Shown here piece after piece: positions 56,353 to 64,000 of a DNA stretch of 64,000 nt. Both the position numbers and the translations under genes were made by a program. The notes under the pieces are model-generated. The model saw only the letters and a list, made by a program, of their open reading frames with translations. It searched no databases and was not told where the DNA came from. This stretch comes from Thermothelomyces thermophilus ATCC 42464 (taxonomy: Eukaryota; Ascomycota; Sordariomycetes; Sordariales; Chaetomiaceae): assembly GCF_000226095.1 (NCBI RefSeq), contig NC_016475.1:1178001-1242000 (forward strand). The letters are read 5' to 3'. Within the stretch, counting starts at the first letter, position 1; each line of letters begins with the position of its first letter.

Positions 56353-58020
56353 CTTTCCAACACAGCTGCTGGGTTTGGACTGACCTTGTCCCTCGATGAT
56401 CTGGCAACGAGCGAGGCGTGGCTTAGTTGTGTTGTCATACCACCCACCGACGGAGAACTAGGGTGAGCTGAGCCCAGGTCAAGCGGAATTGCAACACTGG
56501 TCGCTTCGCTATTCCTTGCTGCGATACCTCCCACTCAACCTTGCAAGCAATCACCAATCGCGGAAGTCAGCGTCGATTAGGGCGGGTGTCACTCCGCTGT
56601 GCCGACGGCGAGTAGAGCGCGTAAGACAGTTCCGGAGCGATTCCTCGTCGCGGCTAAACAGGATCGAGTCAACCAAAAAAAAAAACTCGGCTGAGGGTGG
56701 CCGCCGATCTGGCCGCAGATTGAAAACTCAGCGAAATAGTTAATGCCTGGAGCCCGACAGGCAGTGCAGTCGCAAGAGGCAGACACGGGAGACAATGCCG
56801 ACCAGCGTCGTCAGATGCCGTATGGAATGTACGGTTACCGATAATATCTCCAAACAGGCAGTGTACCTGCTTGTGTGCTGTGGGAGGACTCTTGCAACCG
56901 CTGTTTGGAAAGCTGAGCGCAAAGCAAGCTGTCTCCGTTGAACGGGCGATGGTTTTGAGATGAGTCTAAGGACTTAAAGCAGGAAAGGAGACTTGTAACC
57001 AAGGAGTATCGGCTCCTCAGCCAATCTGTCGTGAACTCATCTGACACCGCGTATGATCGCAAGATGTTGGCACGAAGATTGGTTTGACCGGAGGGTTGGG
57101 AGGGGTGCCTTGATTTACACTCAAGTTCGCAAATTGGAGGAGATGACGATGCAAGGGGTACACACGAGACAGGAGCGCATGATTCAGCGGCAGGCGCAGC
57201 ACAGCAGTTGACCCCTCGCGCGCCTGGTCTGATGTTTGGAAAGAGGTATGTACTGTACCCCACACGGTCACGATATCTCGGTTTCTCTTTCCACTGTGCA
57301 CATACCTACACTCCGTACAACTCCGTATAACGTAACCGACTTCTCTTGCCAAACCCTGTCGTTTTCATGCTCGCTAGGCTCTTTATAACCATTTGCAACC
57401 TGTTCAATTGTTCCGCGCGCAACTGTGAGGATATCGGAGGACTGGTTTTAAAAGCTACCAACTATGCAACAAGTCTCTTTCGTCAAACCGGCACTGGCAA
57501 TTTTGTACGGACCCGTATTTTACTCATGGAACAAATGCATTCAAGACCTCTGGTGCAAACACGCAAGGCACGTGCCGGTGCCTTACAGATGCCATGTATA
57601 TAAGGTACTGTACATACATACACGTACAGACATACCTACATAGTACACAGTAGGCTGATGCTTGAAACAAGGGAGGCGCCTACCTGTGTACACTGTACGA
57701 GACTTAGCAGTTCAAACCAGAAGGCGGGGCTTTGGTGGCCCCACCGAGCTGACGAGGCTGACGCACCTGCCACCAGTTCGTTCGCTGAATGCGAGTTGAC
57801 TGACTGCAGCCTAAGCACCACAGGCCCCAACCTCGGATGGGAAGGAACTTCCCAGGCCAGAACGTTTCTGCGAATCAGATAACAACGCTTCTCGCGGATG
57901 TTGCCCCACTATGTAGCATGCAAGGCGACGCCGAGAATGATGTGCACTGCTCTGCGGGCAGGGAACATGTGCATTGCGTGAACCGCTGTCAGGGGACCTG
58001 CAGCGCTTCCGTTCTGGGAG

Positions 58021-58090
58021 CCGTATGTACATATGCATACATATGTATGTATGTACATACTACGTATGTAGTAGGTATGTACAGTACATA
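58021..58090. repeat. palindromic TACATA/TATGTA simple repeat
   Basis: Repeated TATG and CATA units arranged as inverted repeats, able to form a hairpin or cruciform. Related blocks lie at 24961-24988 and 57603-57645. Confidence 0.8.
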
Positions 58091-61000
58091 GCTGCTGCCT
58101 GCCCTTGTCATGGGCATCTGCTGAGGTCGTAGACCTTTGCAGCCTTTTCTCGAATCGATTAATTAGTCACATCTTCCTATATAATCTGCCTCCTGGGAGG
58201 CTCTTCACACTCAACACCGGAGCCTACTAGCTAACACGTGCAAATCAACAATTCTAAGTATCGCAACCTAGTTCAGTTGGTGCCTGATCGGGCCAAACTC
58301 CGCTTTTCGATGGCAACAACTGGAAAGCAACCTCGGGTTGACTACCGTCACTGACGTGTGACGTCGGATCGGCGGGACAGGCCTCGAACGATGCGGCCAT
58401 GGCCTCCTTATCACCCCAAGCGTTACCTGTTCGAGAGCGGAAAGGCGGAAACTGTCGACGGCAAAAACAATCCCCCTGAAGCTCAAGGAGCAGTTCACCA
58501 TTCCTACCATCAAGCTCGCAACCACAGAGTTCGGTGTCTTCTCGAGGCTCGGCCCTCTCCTCCTTCCGCCGATAATCCTCACGTAATTGTCGCCACTTCA
58601 ACATAAGGACATTTCTCTTGGCCGCGGAATTGTTGCATCCCCGCGGCCCGAAACAGGCAGCAGGCTCGCCGCTTACTACATTGCATTAGGTCAGTCTGTC
58701 ATTGAGTCTTCGCGGTCAGAGAATCGCCGAAGTTTCTTCCCAGAGTTGTCTCGCATACCTTATCCACGCTATCACGGGGTACACTGTGGGGAGCTATTGA
58801 AGCTCTGCTCTTGTGATTGCGGCCTGTGCCGTGGCCTGCACCCGCGGCCCCCCTAGGCTGGGCGAGCCAATAGAAACGCCCATCAAACCCTCTTGAGGCT
58901 GTTCCCCAAACACAGCTCTTCCGCGCCTGCATTCCCGCAAGGGCCCCTGTAACATCCCTGTTGCTCGACTCCAGGTCGATCGCCTTGAGCTAAATCGGGC
59001 ACCCCCTGTCCGCCTCAAGATCAAACGCCACGCCTGCACCAACCGTGGGCCGGTTCGGCGATACTATCGAGTCAACCAGAACTGAAAATCGAGTTGGAAA
59101 CACTGAGGTTCCGTCGGTTATTCCCGATGGAAATCACAGCCGTTGAGCGGAACAAGAGCCTCTTGAGGGATGTTTCCTGCCATTTTTTCTTCAGCTATTC
59201 AAGCTAACAAAGGAAGTTCGGCAAACCCCCAACCATTCTTTCTTGCGAGCTGCTGCTGTTGACCATGATGACCACGGCCACGATCTCGACTTAGCTGTGA
59301 TATCATAGGAAGTCATCACTGCAACACTTCGACTGACAGACGCTGGTCGGCCACGGGATATCATGATGTTGGTTGGAAAGAGTAGACATCGCTCTGCCGA
59401 AGGGCGGGCCGATCCCGCTTCTAATTAGACAATCGGCTTTCGTTGTTGTCAGAACAATTAAAGGATTGACGGAATCCAAACTCCCGAATCAAACGGTGGG
59501 ACGTTGCACGAAACCGAGCCTCCTAAGGCCTGCTAACAACACACACGGTCACTGTAAACGGCCGGTTCTAAGTCAACCCCCAAGACATATCTCTCATCCA
59601 CCCCACCTGGCCGCTTGGAAGGCCGCAGAAACCACCCTGATTCATCACGTTGCATCACCGTATCCTTACGTTTCTCCATTTTGCACCCATGTCGCAATCG
59701 ACTACTCGTGGCGCAACCCCAAAGGGGGGGTTGTAGAGGTCATGCCCGATGACCGTCAAGTGCCCCCGGCACGCTCTCCGACCTCCGCATCCTAAAAAGA
59801 CGAGACAACAAGTTGTATGTCAGCCAAGCCATAGCTGCATTCTCACACAGATCGAAGAAGTCACCGGGACGGCAAGATCAGATGTCAAGACACGGTCACG
59901 GAACGGGCCATGGATCGCATTTTTCTGTTACCCGAAGGCAAGGGAAGCATGCAAAGGCGCACTCCCAAGCGCTGAGCCGGATATTGTTCTGCCCCGGGGT
60001 GCCTGTGGCATAACCTTGCCGTTCATCCAGCAGCTACTTGTGATCATCACACTTGCATCCGGTCCTCCCCCTCCCCCACAAGAAGCAAGATGAGCTGTAA
60101 GTCACCGCCCCCAAAGTGGACCGTCGGATGAGCTGGCCAGCTTCAATCAGATCTAGTTGAGTCAACACAGCTTGAATACCGATTCATTCGAGCCGCAAGT
60201 GGCACAAGCACCCTGGATGCAAGGTTCACTACTGAGGGAAGGCGACTGGGGGAAGGCAAGTATGCATCCCCCCTTCGCACACCTCACACTTAATTCGGGC
60301 CTTCGCCGCTGCAACCAACCCGATGACGATACCAAAACCCGATCTACGCCTGGATGTCGACCGGCTGGTTTGGCGATCCTGACCGGCTTTACAGCCGGTG
60401 GTCACGCAGGTCGGTTGCCGAAGTAGCGGCTCCAAGGGGCAGGTGGCAATGCGTTTCCTTTGCTCCGGCTGGTTTCATGGACATACTGGCTAGTTAACCC
60501 TTGTTCTATGCATGTACACGAGATGTATCCTGAACGCTCCGCTCAAGCAGGATTCTCTGGACGCATGGAAGGTCGAATGGGATTCCAGAAGTCGCCGAGA
60601 CAAGCTCTATGCTACCCTTTTCCGAACCCACGGCAACGTGCCATGCAACTAACCCCATTATGGACGGCACAGGGGGGCAAATACCACTGATAGCCGGCAT
60701 ATATACGGCTACTCACAAGCCGCCACGTCATGTATCCGGCTCACGAACCTCCCGCCGTTTACGCAGGCGGGTCGCTGTGGAGTTCCCTAACTACACCCGC
60801 GGAGCCACACCAAGAGCTTGTCGCGGTCTGGGCACGGCCCAGGCCCGGGAAGACAGGGGGAAAGAGTTCATGTGAGAGCAAGTTCCTGCGAGCAGACCCT
60901 GTTTAATGGCCTCAGATTCTGTTACCTTCGCCGTAGAAGCGGAGTCCGCTCACGGTTGGGAATTCTCTGGGCCTCCATTCACGCGATCAGTGGGTCGACC

Positions 61001-63685
61001 TATCTGTCATACGCTGAACATGGCCGCGCAGACCGTGGGGGTTCACTTGGCCGGTGGCCCTCCCTCCGAGCCAGCGGAGAGAGAGGCTCGGCGCACCGCG
61101 AAGACGGTCAGCTGACTGTACATGATCTAGGGATCTGTGATCAGTTTCGTAGGCTAGCGGCCTTGCTCTTTCCTTGGAAACGAAACAAAGCCTATTTGCA
61201 CAGCACAATGGGGATCTCGGACACTTGGTCCCACTGCACCGGATTGTCGCCATCTCCCATACAAGAAAGACATGTTGCTGCGTGGCTCCTCCTTCAGTCT
61301 GCCTGCGACAAGATACTGGGATCTGGTCGCATCTCAGTCAACAGGTTAACGACAGGGGCGAAAAAAAGTCACTCGGAGCCTCGGTGGTGGCTTCTGCGAC
61401 ATTATGTGCAGCTTAATTCAAATAAGTTCAAGAATGACTTCTCTACCGGAAAGTAGAGTTGCATCTAATTACCGTGGGAATCTTGGGTGTGGCTGCAAGT
61501 GCTCCGCAGCAGCAAGTTCGGCACCGGTTCTGGGGATGTCACGGACGAGTTCGACGTTACCAAGAAAACTTTATGATTTGTACCCCAAATCTGGCAATCA
61601 AGTAAACCTTGGGCCACACCTCCCTTATCCCGCCCATTCACTGCTACGCAAGTAGAAGGTCGAACTGTTTCTTGTCAGTTCGTTGGCAGTCGTTCATTCC
61701 CGATATTCTAGCCAAGACAACGACCAACCCCCCACCCCTTCCCCCCCTTTTTTTTCTTCCTCCCCTCCGTTTTATCTTTCTCCGATTTATTTTCTCACCC
61801 CCTGGCCCCTCTCCGGCCCAAACTGCGGCCAGTCTGACCAGGTCAAGGCGAAAAGATGTTGCCATGTGGGCCGCCTGAAGGGGCCTGGCCGGGGCTCCAG
61901 CAGGCTTTGGCACGGGTAGATCCTCCCCAATTGATCCACAGGGCAGAAGATTCCTGGTGTTAGACAGCGGGGTAGTTGACGATGTCCAGCTGTCGACAGC
62001 GATGGTTACAAACTGGGCCGGGCACAATGGCCGTTGGGCTCTGATCTGAGCTGGCAAGCCACAATGTCGCAATAACGCGGAGCTGTTGCCGAGGTGAGGA
62101 CGCGCTGAGCACGTATGCACGAGTGTCAACCCGAAAAAGGCAAGGAGGAGACAAGAAAAAGGAGAAGATTGTCGAGTCAAGATATGCATGGCAGACATGT
62201 CTGCGTACCACCCGCCACTGCTCAGACTAGCAGATCTCAGCCCAATGGGCAGGGGACTCTAGACCGAAAATGAAATAAAAGCGTAGCAACGATGTACATC
62301 CTACAAGGTTGTCGCTCTTGATATCGATGAGCGGCCGGTTCCTGATTTGGCCACCTCGGTATCCACGCAGTCCTGCGCCCAAGCCCACCATGAAGTAGCA
62401 TGCATGTACGTATTAGCTAGTGGCGGGTATGTACAATGAGTTCATAGCGGTGGTGGAGAACATTGGCAATTGTGTGTCTCTTTTTTTTCCCCTGGCTAAT
62501 GAGGCCCTGAACAACGTGGCTCCTATGGCAGCCCTCCACCCAGAGCTTGACCCCGACGCGGGCCCTCTTTGACGCGGTAGTTTGCCAGGCAAAGGTGGCA
62601 TCGCGGCTTTGCTCCTGTGGCTAACTAAGAGGGCAAGCACATCGTCGTCGGGTCAAGGTACGTGATGGCGACAATACATCATACCCCGGGAAACAAGGGG
62701 CAGCAAAGGTACAGTTACCGGCTCGGCCCGTGTGAAAGGGATCGTCACCGTACCGTTACTACTTACCCTTCGTGACTGGTAGGCACATTAACAGTTGTCA
62801 AAGACCAAACATCCTCAGCCTCTTTGAGAATTCGAGAGGGGGGCATAAAAAGTCGAGTATAAGAGCTTCCCAATTCCTCACCACTCAAATTCTCCGGGTT
62901 CTCTGGTGCTTCACCACACGCCACAGCTTTGACATAAAGGCTATTTTCATATCATCACCATCCTGAAACACTCACCAACCGTTTCACGGCTTCGTTCAGC
63001 GGCATCTCTACAAATTGTCACCAATCTCCCTGAGATAGCGAAAGGGCCATCGGTCTCTGATATTCAAACGACATCCCCTGAGACGTCGGTACGAACCACC
63101 CTTCTTAGTGGTTGACTAGACCTGTAGCGAGGTGAGTCAAGCTCGGGTGCTTGTAAACTACCCACTGCTGGGACGATCTCGGAGTCAAGTCAGTGGTTCA
63201 GGGTTGGGTGTTGATTTAGGATGAGATTGGGATAAGGAAGAGCTTAAGACTGACCCTTGCGATTCTTCCCGTCAGGTCCTTTGGGCGAGGGCGTCAACCA
63301 CTTGACGCTTCGATACTGCTCATTCGGCCGCCAACTATTACTCACGGACTGATATTCGGCAAAGAAAGTAAGCCAGGCTAGCGGGGGTTCTCCAGCCCCA
63401 AGGGAGACGGTCGATCCGTGGGATTCGGAAACCAAACCGCCTGCGAAGAAACCGACTATCATATAGCCGGACGGCTCAAGACAAAACACATCTTAAAGAG
63501 GAGGTCCAAGAACACATATAAAAGGGGAAAAAAAAGAAAAGAAAAGAAAAGAGCGTGCAGCTCAGCTCGAGATCGAGTGTGGGGGGTTACACACCCCAAC
63601 TTACGCACTCATCCGTCACACCACGAAGGAGGGAGCGAAACCCAGGGCATCGAGCATCGACAACGACGACCAGCACCAGCAGCAA

Positions 63686-63722
63686 AGGAGGAGGAGAAGA
63701 AGAAGAAGAAGAAGAAGAAGAG
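63686..63722. repeat. AGG/GAA purine microsatellite just before the last start codon
   Basis: AGGAGG then AGAAGAAGA units run up to GAGCC immediately before ATG 63725, so the translated gene has a purely purine leader. Confidence 0.85.
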
Positions 63723-63724
63723 CC

Positions 63725-64000
63725 ATGTGCTACTTCGACCATCAGCTCTGGCCCTGCGGATGGTGGAAGTGGGGCAGCTTCAGGGGGCAGTGCCCCAAGG
63801 AGTACCGGACGGGCGAGACGTGCGGGCTCAAGCTGATCTACAACACGTACTTGGAGCCGCAGGTGTGCAAGCACTGCGAGCAGATCTACAAGAAGCAGCG
63901 GCGGGTGGCCAAGATGGCCGAGGACGTCAAGCGGTGGCGCTGCGAGGGCAACCGCCGCGCCACCGTCGAGAAGACGGAGCGCGAGATGATGGAGCTCAAC
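63725..64000 (+). CDS. conserved fungal hypothetical protein, 5' part
   Basis: Ninety-two codons are visible and the frame continues past the window. The protein starts MCYFDHQLWPCGWWKWGSFR, then has Cys-containing segments CPKEYRTGETCGLKLIYNTY and VCKHCEQIYKKQRR. A charged, probably coiled-coil region (KRWRCEGNRRATVEKTEREM) follows. I know this pattern from many sordariomycete genomes as a small protein of unknown function, probably metal-binding through the paired Cys and His residues. The start has good context (GCCATGT). Confidence 0.75.
   Translation, partial: MCYFDHQLWPCGWWKWGSFRGQCPKEYRTGETCGLKLIYNTYLEPQVCKHCEQIYKKQRRVAKMAEDVKRWRCEGNRRATVEKTEREMMELN

Larger units (their letters stand above)
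56353..63724. other. 7.4-kb gene-poor interval
   Basis: No gene here can be supported with confidence. Contents: inverted TACATA/TATGTA simple repeats (57603-57645, 58021-58090), a strong pyrimidine tract on the plus strand (61735-61800) and the probable leader of the last gene. That leader has a possible 5' UTR intron donor GTGAGT near 63131 and purine repeats at 63529-63551 and 63686-63722. Open frames of 140-212 codons (59373-59795 +, 60818-61456 +, 61644-62198 -) have no recognised domain. The last begins with a signal-peptide-like sequence. Confidence 0.5.

Noticed and set aside
59373-59795. 140-codon plus-strand open frame
   Set aside because: No recognisable domain or splice context; probably chance.
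60818-61456. 212-codon plus-strand open frame
   Set aside because: It begins at a non-ATG codon, shows no domain, and its composition resembles the surrounding intergenic DNA.

Overview
The window is nuclear DNA of a filamentous ascomycete, most likely a sordariomycete related to Neurospora and Chaetomium. Three things point there. Genes are split by short introns (41-100 nt) with GTRNGT donors and CTRAC branch points. The recognisable proteins have fungal architecture: Zn2Cys6 regulator, Cdc4/FWD-1, Bye1, Med7. Repeats carry the TpA-rich, stop-filled, transition-only decay expected of repeat-induced point mutation (RIP). The species assignment is inference.

Layout. 1-15.85 kb is an AT-rich, gene-free island of nested, decayed transposable elements: a plus-strand chromovirus tail (1-525), a long minus-strand Ty3/gypsy chromovirus (about 1.96-11.49 kb) interrupted by a complete pogo/Fot1-type DNA transposon (3461-5326) and a 5'-truncated LINE (6232-7104), a tandem duplication of its gag region (8619-11488), and a second minus-strand gag-protease element (about 11.49-15.3 kb, possible terminal region to 15.85 kb). 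Base composition then changes abruptly to GC-rich, gene-bearing DNA. A second copy of the same pogo/Fot1-type element (17934-19799) lies just behind the first gene, a single-pass membrane PAN/apple protein.

20.6-24.0 kb holds a hot-dog thioesterase, a divergent Kelch-like protein and a shortened class-I glutamine amidotransferase. 25.5-34.2 kb looks like a small catabolic cluster for a sugar acid: an enolase-superfamily sugar-acid dehydratase, a Zn2Cys6 regulator, an MFS sugar transporter with a shifted C-tail, and a Gre2-type NAD(P)H reductase. 35.3-37.3 kb encodes a HORMA-like (Hop1-like) protein.

39.6-56.4 kb is a housekeeping block: the Cdc4/FWD-1 F-box/WD40 SCF subunit, a PAP2 lipid phosphatase, the proteasome alpha3-type subunit, Bye1, a Cys-cluster protein of unknown function, Med7, a ZNF830-like zinc-finger protein and an F-box protein with an RPEL-like segment. 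56.4-63.7 kb is gene-poor. The window ends inside a small conserved fungal protein gene (63725 onward).

No rRNA, convincing tRNA, CRISPR or bacterial-type operon was seen. Exon boundaries were set by hand from splice signals, reading phase and family knowledge. Each has been checked for phase, but none is backed by transcript data.
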